Source of the DNA: Nocardioides sp. BP30
Lineage (GTDB): Bacteria; Actinomycetota; Actinomycetes; Propionibacteriales; Nocardioidaceae
Length of the DNA stretch: 64,000 nucleotides
Direction: 5' to 3'
Assembly: GCF_029873215.1 (NCBI RefSeq)
Contig: NZ_CP123620.1
Coordinates: 372,001 to 436,000, forward strand
Under the pieces are notes generated by a model. It did no database searches. It was not told the origin of the DNA and was given only the letters and a program-made list of their open reading frames with translations. The position numbers and the translations under genes were made by a program. Each line of letters begins with the position of its first letter. Positions within the stretch are counted from its first letter, which is position 1. This document shows positions 56,525 to 64,000 of this stretch, piece by piece.

Positions 56525-58014
56525 CCTCTCCCGACTCCGGTCCCGACTGGGCCGCGCTCGCCGAGGCGTTCACCCCGCGTCGCCGCATCTTCGTCGACGG
56601 CGACTGGCGCGACGCCGTCTCGGGTGAGACCTTCGCGACCGTGAGCCCGCGCGACGGCCGGGTGCTGGCCGAGGTCGCCCGCGGCGCTGCGGCGGACGTC
56701 GACGCCGCCGCCGACTCGGCCCGCCGCGCCTTCGAGGACGGCCGCTGGTCGCGATCGGCGCCGGCCGAGCGCAAGCGCGTCCTGCTCCGCCTCGCCGAGC
56801 TGATCGAGCGCAACGGCGCGGAGCTCGCACTGACCGATGCGCTCGACGGGGGCAAGCTCGTCGCTGAGACCAGCACCGTCGACGTCCCGGGCAGCGCCGC
56901 GATCGTCCAGTGGTACGCCGAGGCGATCGACAAGCTCTACGGCGAGGTGGCCCCTGTCGGTCCGTCGGCGCTGGCCACCGTCACCCGTGAGCCGCTCGGC
57001 GTCGTGGGCGCGGTGATCCCCTGGAACTACCCGCTGGAGATGGCGGTCTGGAAGCTCGCACCGGCGCTGGCCGCCGGCAACAGCGTCGTCCTCAAGCCGG
57101 CCGAGGAGTCGCCGCTCTCGGCGCTGCGCCTGGCCGAGCTGGCGGTCGAGGCCGGACTGCCGGACGGCGTACTGAACGTCGTGCCCGGGCTCGGGGTGGA
57201 GGCGGGGCAGGCGATCGGCCTGCACCCGGACATCGACGCGGTGGCGTTCACGGGGTCGACCGAGGTGGGCAAGCTCTTCCAGACCTACGCCGGCCGGTCG
57301 AACATGAAGCAGGTCTGGCTCGAGTGCGGTGGCAAGAGCGCCAACGTCGTCTTCGACGACGTCGAGGACCTCGACGCCGCAGCGGACCTCGCGGTCTTCG
57401 GGTTCCTGGCCTGCTCCGGCCAGGTCTGCTCGGCCAATGCGCGCCTCTTGGTGCACCGCAGCCGGCACGACGAGCTCGTCGCCTTGCTCCTCGACCGGGT
57501 GGCGGCCAAGGTCGTCGGCGATCCGCTCGCCGCGGCCTCCACGATGGGGCCGCTGGTCAGTGCCAAGCAGCTCGACCGCGTCCAGGGCTACGTCGAGAGC
57601 GGCCGGCGGGAGGCGACCCTGGCCTTCGGTGGCGCGCGGCTGCACACCGAGACCGGCGGCTCCTACCAGGAGCCCACGGTCTTCGTCGACGTCCCGCAGA
57701 GCGCCGCGGTGTGGCGCGAGGAGATCTTCGGGCCCGTCCTCGCGGTCGCCGCGTTCGACACCGAGGAGGAGGCGGTCCGGCTCGCCAACGCGAGTCCGTA
57801 CGGCCTGGCCGCCTCGGTGTGGACCGACGACCTGCGACGTGCTCACCGGGTCGCCGGTCGCCTCGACGCCGGCACGGTCTCGGTCAACACCGTCGACGCG
57901 CTCGACGTCACCGTTCCCTTCGGGGGAGTCAAGCAGTCCGGCTACGGGCGCGATCTGTCCCTGCACGCCCTCGACAAGTTCACCAGTCTCAAGACCACCT
58001 GGATCCAGCTATGA
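56521..58014 (+). CDS. Aldehyde dehydrogenase (PuuC/betaine-aldehyde type)
   Basis: The 497-residue protein starts at GTG 56521. VGAVIPWNYPLEMAVWKLAPALAAGNSVVLKP is the NAD site. FTGSTEVGK and LECGGKSANVVFDDV (catalytic Glu) follow, then FLACSGQVCSANARLLV, where QVC holds the catalytic Cys. EEIFGPVLAV is near the end. It oxidises an aldehyde to an acid with NAD(P). PuuC- and YdcW-like enzymes act on amino aldehydes, which fits the following amine dehydrogenase. The overlap with the next gene is 4 bp. Confidence 0.94.
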   Translation: MTSPDSGPDWAALAEAFTPRRRIFVDGDWRDAVSGETFATVSPRDGRVLAEVARGAAADVDAAADSARRAFEDGRWSRSAPAERKRVLLRLAELIERNGAELALTDALDGGKLVAETSTVDVPGSAAIVQWYAEAIDKLYGEVAPVGPSALATVTREPLGVVGAVIPWNYPLEMAVWKLAPALAAGNSVVLKPAEESPLSALRLAELAVEAGLPDGVLNVVPGLGVEAGQAIGLHPDIDAVAFTGSTEVGKLFQTYAGRSNMKQVWLECGGKSANVVFDDVEDLDAAADLAVFGFLACSGQVCSANARLLVHRSRHDELVALLLDRVAAKVVGDPLAAASTMGPLVSAKQLDRVQGYVESGRREATLAFGGARLHTETGGSYQEPTVFVDVPQSAAVWREEIFGPVLAVAAFDTEEEAVRLANASPYGLAASVWTDDLRRAHRVAGRLDAGTVSVNTVDALDVTVPFGGVKQSGYGRDLSLHALDKFTSLKTTWIQL

Positions 58015-60095
58015 GCGACTACGACATCCTGTTCGAGCCCGTGACGATCGGTCCCGTCACCGCGAAGAACCGCTTCTACCAGGTTCCGCACTGCAACGGC
58101 ATGGGCTATCGCGACCCCAGCGCCCAGGCCTCGATGCGCAAGATCAAGGCCGAGGGCGGCTGGGCGGTGGTCTGCACCGAGCAGGTCGAGATCCACGCCA
58201 CCTCGGACATCGCCCCGTTCATCGAGCTGCGCATCTGGGACGACCAGGACATCCCCGCGCTCCAGCGGATCTGCGACGCGATCCACGAGGGAGGCGGCCT
58301 GGCCGGCATCGAGCTGGCCCACAACGGCATGAACGCTCCCAACCAGCTCAGCCGCGAGGTCCCGCTCGGCCCCTCGCACCTGCCGGTCGCGCCTGACACC
58401 ATCGCTCCGGTCCAGGCCCGCGCGATGAGCAGGCAGGACATCGCGGACCTTCGCCGGTGGCACCGCAACGCCGTCCGTCGCGCGCTGGAGATCGGGTACG
58501 ACGTCATCTACGTCTACGGCGCCCACGGCTACGGCGCTCCGCACCACTTCCTGTCCCAGCGCTACAACACCCGCACCGACGAGTACGGCGGCTCGCTGGA
58601 GAACCGCATGCGCCTGCTCAAGGAGCTCCTCGAGGACACCGTCGAGGAGGTGGCCGGGCGGGCTGCCGTGGCATGCCGGATCACCGTGGAGGAGGAGGTC
58701 GAGGGCGGCATCACCCGCGCCGACATCGAAGGGGTCCTGCGTGCGCTCGGGGAGCTTCCCGACCTGTGGGACTTCGCGATGGGCAGCTGGGAGGGCGACT
58801 CGATGACCTCTCGCTTCGCGCCGGAGGGTCGCCAGGAGGAGTTCGTCGTCGGGCTCAAGAAGCTCACCTCGAAACCGGTCGTCGGCGTGGGCCGCTTCAC
58901 CTCACCGGACGCGATGGTGCGCCAGGTCAAGGCGGGCATCCTCGACCTCATCGGCGCAGCCCGTCCCTCGATCGCCGACCCGTTCCTGCCGAACAAGATC
59001 CGCGACGGGCGCCTCAACCTGATCCGGGAGTGCATCGGCTGCAACATCTGCGTCACCGGCGACCAGACCATGTCCCCGATCCGCTGCACCCAGAACCCGA
59101 GCATGGGCGAGGAGTGGCGGCGCGGATGGCACCCGGAGTTCATCCGCCGCAAGGAGACCGACCAGCGGATCCTGATCGTCGGCGCCGGCCCGGCCGGACT
59201 CGAGGCCGCTCGCGCGCTCGGGGTGCGCGGGTACGACGTCGCCGTGATGGAGGCCTCCCGCGAGCTCGGCGGCCGGGTCAGCGCCGAGTCGCGGCTGCCC
59301 GGGCTCGGCGCGTGGGGGCGGGTCCGCGACTACCGGGAGGCGGCTCTGAAGGAGCTGCCGCACGTCGAGATCTTCCGGGAGAGCCCGGTGGCCGCCGCGG
59401 ACGTCGTCGAGTTCGAGTTCGAGCACGTCATCGTGGCCACCGGTGCGGACTGGCGCCGCGACGGTGTCGGACGGTGGCACACCCATGCCCTGCCGATCGC
59501 CGAGGGAGCCGAGGTGCTCAGCCCGACCGATCTGTTCGCCGGGCGGCTGCCCGAGGGCAGGCGGGTGGTCGTGTACGACGACGACCACTACTACATGGGT
59601 GGGGCGGTCGCGGAGCTGCTCCGCGGCACGGGCTACGAGGTGTCGATCGTGACGCCGGCCGCTCAGGTCTCGCAGTGGACGGTGAACACCTTCGAGGTGA
59701 CCAAGATCCAGCGCCGGCTGATCGAGAAGGGCATCCACCGGGTCCCCGACCACTACCTGGCCTCGGTCGCCCGGGGCGGCGTCACCATCGCGGACGTCTA
59801 CACGAGGACGCCGCGCGAGCTGGAGTGCGATGCGGTGGTGATGGTGACCGCTCGGCTCCCGCGCGACGAGCTCTACCTCGAGCTCGAGAGCCGCCGGCTC
59901 GCGGGTGAGGTGGCCTCCGTGCGCGGCGTCGGCGATGCTTGGGCGCCCGGCACGATCGCTGCAGCGGTCTGGTCGGGTCGTCGCGCCGCCGAGGAGTTCG
60001 AGGCGGCCCTGCCCTCCAACGACGAAGTCCCGTTCCGCCGCGAGGTCACCCAGCTCGCGGACCTCCCCCTCACCCCGACGGCAGGCGCCCGATGA
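58011..60095 (+). CDS. TMADH/histamine-dehydrogenase-type iron-sulfur flavoprotein
   Basis: The 694-residue protein has an Old Yellow Enzyme barrel (about 1-340). FYQVPHCNG places Cys28 at the position of the Cys that covalently binds FMN in trimethylamine dehydrogenase. RYNTRTDEYGGSLENRMR is the barrel signature. CIGCNICV and IRCTQNP give the four Cys of the 4Fe-4S cluster, and GEEWRRGWHPE follows as in TMADH. A C-terminal ADP/FAD-binding half starts ILIVGAGPAGLEAARALG. It should oxidatively deaminate or demethylate an amine to an aldehyde. Histamine dehydrogenase of Nocardioides simplex is a known relative. It is followed by an APC permease with a 4-bp overlap. Confidence 0.92.
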   Translation: MSDYDILFEPVTIGPVTAKNRFYQVPHCNGMGYRDPSAQASMRKIKAEGGWAVVCTEQVEIHATSDIAPFIELRIWDDQDIPALQRICDAIHEGGGLAGIELAHNGMNAPNQLSREVPLGPSHLPVAPDTIAPVQARAMSRQDIADLRRWHRNAVRRALEIGYDVIYVYGAHGYGAPHHFLSQRYNTRTDEYGGSLENRMRLLKELLEDTVEEVAGRAAVACRITVEEEVEGGITRADIEGVLRALGELPDLWDFAMGSWEGDSMTSRFAPEGRQEEFVVGLKKLTSKPVVGVGRFTSPDAMVRQVKAGILDLIGAARPSIADPFLPNKIRDGRLNLIRECIGCNICVTGDQTMSPIRCTQNPSMGEEWRRGWHPEFIRRKETDQRILIVGAGPAGLEAARALGVRGYDVAVMEASRELGGRVSAESRLPGLGAWGRVRDYREAALKELPHVEIFRESPVAAADVVEFEFEHVIVATGADWRRDGVGRWHTHALPIAEGAEVLSPTDLFAGRLPEGRRVVVYDDDHYYMGGAVAELLRGTGYEVSIVTPAAQVSQWTVNTFEVTKIQRRLIEKGIHRVPDHYLASVARGGVTIADVYTRTPRELECDAVVMVTARLPRDELYLELESRRLAGEVASVRGVGDAWAPGTIAAAVWSGRRAAEEFEAALPSNDEVPFRREVTQLADLPLTPTAGAR

Positions 60096-61582
60096 GCAAG
60101 CAGACCACCGACGCGAACATCGGCCTGACCAAGAGTCTGGGCCGTCTCGACCTGATCTTCTTCACGATCGCCGCCACGCTGTCCATCGACACGATCGGTG
60201 CGATCGCGGCGGGCGGGGGCGGCCAGTCCCTGATCTGGGGTGTGGTCGTCGCCGTCACCTTCCTGGTGCCGTACGCGTTCATCACCGCCGAGCTGGGCAG
60301 CGCCTTCCCGCAGGAGGGCGGGCCGTACTTCTGGGTGAAGTTCGCCTTCGGCCGGTTCGCCGCGGCGATCGCGACGATGCTGTGGTGGGTCACCAACCCG
60401 GTGTGGCTCGGCGGCTCGCTCGCCTTCCTGGCCGCGACGACCTGGGAGACCTACATCCATCCGATGGGGGCGGGCTCGTTCGGCGACTACGCGTTCAAGC
60501 TGATCTTCATCTGGCTCGGCATCCTGGCCGCGGTCGTCAGCATCCGGTTGGGCAAGTACTTCCTCAACGTCGGCACCGTGATCAAGCTCGGTCTGGTCGG
60601 GTTCTTCCTGCTCAGCGTGGTCATCTACGCCGCCACGCACGGTCTGCACGGCGCCGCGGCGGGTGACTACAAGCCCACCCTGGCCAGCTTCCTCGCAGTC
60701 ACGCCGCTGATGCTGTTCGCCTTCTCCGGGTACGAGGCGGAGAACGGGGCCGCCGAGGAGATGCGCGACCCGCAGAAGGACGTCCCGGTCTCGGTGGCCG
60801 TCTCCGGCTCCATCTCGACGCTGGCCTACCTCGTCCCGGTCGTCGCCCTGATCATGGTGGTCCCGGTCGACAGCGTCACCGGCGCGGGCGGCTTCATGTC
60901 GGCGATCCAGACGGTCTTCTCCGTGTACGGCGGGGCGCAGCACACGATGCTCGACATCATCGCCGTGCTGTTCATCTTCACGCTGCTGCACCAGGGCGCG
61001 GCGTGGATGATCGGCTCGGACCGGGTCCAGGCGATGGCGGGGGCCGACGGCTCCTTCCCGAGGTACTTCGGCACGTTCCACCCGAAGCTGGAGACGCCGG
61101 TCCGGGTCAACCTGCTGTCGGGCGTGATCGCCAGCGTCTTCTGCGTCCTCGCCACCCGGCTGATCTCCGGCACCACCGGCGCGATCTTCGCCGTCGTCCT
61201 CACGATCGCCATCACGACCCTGCTGCTGAGCTACCTGATCATCCTGCCGGCGGTCTGGCGGCTGCGCCGTACGCATCCCGACGTGGTGCGACCGTTCCGG
61301 ATCCCGGGCGCCCGAGCGGGCCTGTACCTCAGCGTCGGCCTCGCCTTCGTCTGGGTCGCCTTCGGATCGTTCGTCGCCGTCTTCCCGGGCGTGCTGGAGC
61401 ACCTCCTCGGGGTCGACTACGACTTCGAGGACACCTGGAGCGTCTCGCGGCTGACCTTCGAGACGTTCACGATCGGCACCCTGGTCGTCGTGATCGGCAT
61501 CGCCGTCCTCGGCTACGCCTGGCGCTCACTTCGCGGCGACTCCTCGCAGGCCCCCGCCGACGCCATGACATCGGAGCGCTGA
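60092..61582 (+). CDS. APC family amino acid/amine permease
   Basis: The 496-residue protein has about 12 membrane helices. It begins GLTKSLGRLDLIFFTIAATLSIDTIGAIA, then PYAFITAELGSAFPQEGGPYFW, the APC signature with EGG. FAFSGYEAENGAAEEMRDPQKDVP is the conserved loop. It imports amino acids or amines by cation symport or exchange. It ends the operon that starts at 50073, and its 3' end overlaps the LysR gene on the opposite strand by 70 bp. Confidence 0.92.
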   Translation: MSKQTTDANIGLTKSLGRLDLIFFTIAATLSIDTIGAIAAGGGGQSLIWGVVVAVTFLVPYAFITAELGSAFPQEGGPYFWVKFAFGRFAAAIATMLWWVTNPVWLGGSLAFLAATTWETYIHPMGAGSFGDYAFKLIFIWLGILAAVVSIRLGKYFLNVGTVIKLGLVGFFLLSVVIYAATHGLHGAAAGDYKPTLASFLAVTPLMLFAFSGYEAENGAAEEMRDPQKDVPVSVAVSGSISTLAYLVPVVALIMVVPVDSVTGAGGFMSAIQTVFSVYGGAQHTMLDIIAVLFIFTLLHQGAAWMIGSDRVQAMAGADGSFPRYFGTFHPKLETPVRVNLLSGVIASVFCVLATRLISGTTGAIFAVVLTIAITTLLLSYLIILPAVWRLRRTHPDVVRPFRIPGARAGLYLSVGLAFVWVAFGSFVAVFPGVLEHLLGVDYDFEDTWSVSRLTFETFTIGTLVVVIGIAVLGYAWRSLRGDSSQAPADAMTSER

Positions 61583-62490
61583 CGTTCCCCGACGACGGCC
61601 CGGCACTGCTCGACGAAGGCGGTGGCGCGGCGGCTCAGAGCGGCGATCGGCGCAGGACTCGCCAGGACGATGTCGAGGCTGCCGGCCTGGTCGTGATCGA
61701 GCTCGATCACGACCAGCCGACCGCCGTCGTAGGTGAGGTCGTGGACCGGACGCTGGTTCAGCAGCGTGAAGCCGTGGCCACGGGCGACCATGGCCCGCAC
61801 CGCCTCGAAGTTGGTGAAGCGATGCCGGATCACCGGCGCGATCTCGAGCCGGGTGAAGGTCTGGGTGAAGTAGTCGCGACTGTGCGGCAGGTCGAGGAGC
61901 ACCATCGGCTCCTCGGCCAGCTCGCGGACGTCGACCCGGCTCCGGTCGGCGAGCCGGTGCTCGGGCCCGACGGCGACGTAGATGGACGCCTGACGCAGGT
62001 GCTCGCGGTGGATGGCGACGCTCATGCCGAGGTCGTAGGTGAGCGCCACCTCGATGGCGTGGTCCCCGAGGGCCTGCTCGAGATCGCCGGCGCTGACCTC
62101 GACGAACTCCAGGTCGAGACCGGGGTGGGCCTGCGCGAGCCGCTGGGCGATCTCGGGGGCGTAGAAGGGTGCGAGGGTCGGGAACACACCGACCCGCAGC
62201 CGCCCGGTCAGGCTACGGGTGTCGACGGCGGCGATGGCGTCGGCGACGTCCGCCAGGACCCGCCGAGCGCGGACGAGGAAGATCTCCCCGGCTGCGGTCA
62301 GCACCAATCCCTTGGCCCGACGGCGGACGAACAGGGGCGCACCGAGCCGCCGCTCGAGGTTCGCGATCGAGGTGGAGACCGCCGACTGGGCGATGTGGAG
62401 GGAGGCGGCGGCCTCGGTCATGCTCGACAGCTCGGCGCAGCGCGCGAAGTAGACGAGCTGGTTGAGGGAGATGTCTCTCAGATCCGCCAT
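61513..62490 (-). CDS. LysR family transcriptional regulator
   Basis: The 325-residue protein has an N-terminal winged helix: LNQLVYFARCAELSSMTEAAASLHIAQSAVSTSIANLERRLG. The effector domain follows (LRVGVFPTLAPFYAPEIAQRLAQAHPGL, then EPMVLLDLPHSRDYF). ATG 62490 is used. It is divergent from the HDAC-like gene and convergent with the permease, so it is the probable regulator of the amine genes on either side. The ligand could be the amine itself. Confidence 0.93.
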   Translation of the reverse strand: MADLRDISLNQLVYFARCAELSSMTEAAASLHIAQSAVSTSIANLERRLGAPLFVRRRAKGLVLTAAGEIFLVRARRVLADVADAIAAVDTRSLTGRLRVGVFPTLAPFYAPEIAQRLAQAHPGLDLEFVEVSAGDLEQALGDHAIEVALTYDLGMSVAIHREHLRQASIYVAVGPEHRLADRSRVDVRELAEEPMVLLDLPHSRDYFTQTFTRLEIAPVIRHRFTNFEAVRAMVARGHGFTLLNQRPVHDLTYDGGRLVVIELDHDQAGSLDIVLASPAPIAALSRRATAFVEQCRAVVGERQRSDVMASAGACEESPRSERQA

Positions 62491-62603
62491 GGGTCCATCA
62501 GATTCTGTCGGCCGGCTCAATAGATCACTCGGATGTTACGCACGGATGACATCTGCTGAATAGATGCCATCTCTTTCGAATCGACCAAGGTGAGGCGAGA
62601 GCA
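62491..62603. promoter_or_regulatory. lysR-HDAC divergent promoter region
   Basis: The 113-bp gap has AATAGAT at 62519-62525 and again near 62559-62565, and the stretch CGGATGTTACGCACGGATGACATC between. LysR sites are usually within such gaps; the direct repeats are the best candidates. GGTGAGGCGAGAG before ATG 62604 is the likely ribosome binding site. Confidence 0.5.
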
Positions 62604-63728
62604 ATGACCCAGACCGCGTTCTTCCACGACGAGCGGTGCCTGTGGCACAGCACGGGAGAGGCCGTGCTGTTCCTGCCGGTCGGGGGGTGGCTGCAGCCGC
62701 TCGCGGCCGGGGGCCATGCGGAGTCACCGGAGTCGAAGCGCCGGTTCAAGGCGCTGGTCGACGTGTCGGGTCTCGCCGAGCAGCTCGTCGTCACGTCGGC
62801 GGCGCCGGTGAGCGAGGAGGACCTGCTGCGCGTGCACCCGCCCGAGTACCTCGCGCGGTTCCAGGAGCTCAGCGCAGGCTCCGGCGGCGAGATCGGCGAG
62901 GAGGCCGTCTTCTCCCACGGCGGCTTCGAGATCGCCGCCCTCTCGGCGGGTCTGGCCAAGCGCGCCGTCCTCGACGTGCTCGACGGCCGCTTCCGCAACG
63001 CGTACGCGCTGTCGAGGCCCCCGGGTCACCACTGCCTGCCCGACCGAGGCATGGGCTTCTGCCTGCTCGCCAACATCGCCATCGCGATCGAGGCGGCCAA
63101 GGCGGAGCGCGGCCTGGGTCGGGTCGCCGTGGTCGACTGGGACGTCCACCACGGCAACGGGACCCAGGCGATCTACTACGAGCGCGACGATGTGCTGACC
63201 ATCTCGCTCCACCAGGAGAACTGCTTCCCGGTCGACAGCGGGTCCTTCGACGAGCACGGGGCCGGTGCCGGCGCCGGGCACAACATCAACATCCCGATGC
63301 CGCCGGGATCCGGCCATGAGGCCTACCTCCACGCTCTGCGCCGGATCGTGCTGCCGGCACTGCGGGACTACCGGCCCGAGCTGATCGTCATCGCCAGCGG
63401 ACTCGACGCCAACGTCGTGGACCCGCTGGCCCGGCAGATGGCCCACGCGGGCACCTTCCGCGAGATGACCGAGCTCATGGTGGACGTGGCCGACGAGCTC
63501 TGCGACGGGCGTCTGGTGGCGGTCCACGAGGGCGGGTACGCCGAGTCGGCGGTGCCGTTCTGCGGGCTTGCGATCCTCGAGGCGCTCTCGGGGATCCGCA
63601 CCGAGGTGGTGGACCCGTTCGAGGAGACCTTCGTGGCCCAGCAACCGACCGCTCGGGTGGTCGACTTCCAGCGCACCCTCATCGACGAGATGGCCGATGC
63701 CCTCGCTCAGCGCAGGGCGTCGAGATAG
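62604..63728 (+). CDS. Histone-deacetylase/acetylpolyamine amidohydrolase family protein
   Basis: The 374-residue protein has the arginase/HDAC fold. SRPPGHHCLPDRGMGFCLLAN contains His142-His143, and VVDWDVHHGNGTQAIYY gives the zinc Asp180 and His182. IASGLDANVVDPLARQM and VHEGGY are further family segments. Class II HDAC-like bacterial enzymes deacetylate acetylpolyamines or other N-acetyl amines. Placement divergent from the LysR gene and beyond an amine operon supports amine deacetylation. The 3' end overlaps the next convergent gene by 22 bp. Confidence 0.9.
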   Translation: MTQTAFFHDERCLWHSTGEAVLFLPVGGWLQPLAAGGHAESPESKRRFKALVDVSGLAEQLVVTSAAPVSEEDLLRVHPPEYLARFQELSAGSGGEIGEEAVFSHGGFEIAALSAGLAKRAVLDVLDGRFRNAYALSRPPGHHCLPDRGMGFCLLANIAIAIEAAKAERGLGRVAVVDWDVHHGNGTQAIYYERDDVLTISLHQENCFPVDSGSFDEHGAGAGAGHNINIPMPPGSGHEAYLHALRRIVLPALRDYRPELIVIASGLDANVVDPLARQMAHAGTFREMTELMVDVADELCDGRLVAVHEGGYAESAVPFCGLAILEALSGIRTEVVDPFEETFVAQQPTARVVDFQRTLIDEMADALAQRRASR

Positions 63729-64000
63729 CCCACCATCCGGTTGAGGAGATCGGCGGCCCGGGCGAGGTCGGGTGAGGCGGCCGCCGGCTGCTCGTCGAGG
63801 ATCTCGAGGCCCTGGGGGCGCCAGCCCGGGCGGTAGGCGTCGGCCAGGCTCGCCGCGACCCGGCTGGCGGTACGCACCACGGCAGGGTCCACCGTCCACA
63901 CCGCGTCGAACCGCCGTCGCCCGTCCGGCTCGGAGGGCTGGCCCGGCCGCTCGACAGCCACCAGGCAGGCGGGGAGGTCTCGGGCGTCGCAGACCAGCGC
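63707..64000 (-). CDS. DICT sensory domain protein, C-terminal part
   Basis: The minus frame is open to the right edge, so the gene continues beyond the window. It reads ALVCDARDLPACLVAVERPG, then RRRFDAVWTVDPAVVRTASRVAA and ends LLNRMVGYLDALR. FDAVWTVDP and the C-terminal RMVxYLD fit DICT domains, which occur in light- or signal-responsive GGDEF and regulator proteins. Only about 97 residues are visible, so the full domain makeup is unknown. Confidence 0.6.
   Translation of the reverse strand, partial: ALVCDARDLPACLVAVERPGQPSEPDGRRRFDAVWTVDPAVVRTASRVAASLADAYRPGWRPQGLEILDEQPAAASPDLARAADLLNRMVGYLDALR

Overview
The window is about 64 kb of a high-GC actinobacterial chromosome centred on the replication-origin region. 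The gene order (rsmG-khpB-yidC-yidD-rnpA-rpmH, dnaA, dnaN, gnd, recF, dciA, gyrB, gyrA, DUF3566, tRNA-Ile, DLW-39 gene, tRNA-Ala) and the CrgA/PknA/PknB/PstP/FhaA/FhaB cluster fit a Nocardioides-like member of the Propionibacteriales. That placement is inferred from gene content and order, not from a database search.

Layout. (1) 1-16.6 kb is the core origin region: ribosome and membrane-insertion genes on the minus strand, then dnaA and the replication genes on the plus strand. An OhrR/Ohr organic-peroxide pair lies between dnaA and the putative oriC/dnaN. A parS-like site and a perfect 18-bp hairpin lie inside the 5' end of rsmG. (2) 16.6-32 kb is mixed accessory and housekeeping content: a truncated NERD protein beside tRNA-Ala, a DUF3533/YhgE-like membrane protein with a perfect 19-bp operator-like palindrome, a zinc alcohol dehydrogenase, a 1472-residue secreted alpha-L-rhamnosidase, an alpha/beta hydrolase, an HtrA-like protease, a membrane protein with a PLC-like domain, a lipoprotein, SURF1, DUF3817, a cyclophilin and a rhomboid protease. 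(3) 32-42.5 kb is the cell-wall growth and signalling cluster: an unusual four-helix CrgA, DUF881, PknB, PknA, PbpA, RodA/FtsW, PstP, FhaB, FhaA, then tRNA-Leu(CAG).

(4) 42.6-49.5 kb is an island of visibly lower GC next to tRNA-Leu and ending in a truncated arylsulfatase gene. It carries a nucleoside 2-deoxyribosyltransferase-like (NDT) protein, a small P-loop kinase, an AAA+ ATPase with a large helical N-terminal half, an NDT-MazG fusion, a divergent MerR-type HTH/coiled-coil protein with matching inverted repeats in the shared promoter, and an AlkD-like HEAT-repeat protein. This is the best candidate in the window for an undescribed system. The predicted activities (dNTP to dNMP, dNMP base release, nucleotide phosphorylation, AAA+ sensing or remodelling) suggest nucleotide-pool depletion defence or sanitation of damaged nucleotides.

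(5) 50-62.6 kb is a tightly coupled nine-gene operon: an NCS1 permease, GMC oxidoreductase, FAD monooxygenase, RidA, DUF1028, M20 amidohydrolase, aldehyde dehydrogenase, a TMADH/histamine-dehydrogenase-type flavoprotein and an APC permease. A LysR gene lies convergent at its end, and an acetylpolyamine-amidohydrolase-like gene is transcribed divergently from that LysR gene. Together they suggest catabolism of an amine. A DICT-domain gene runs off the right edge.
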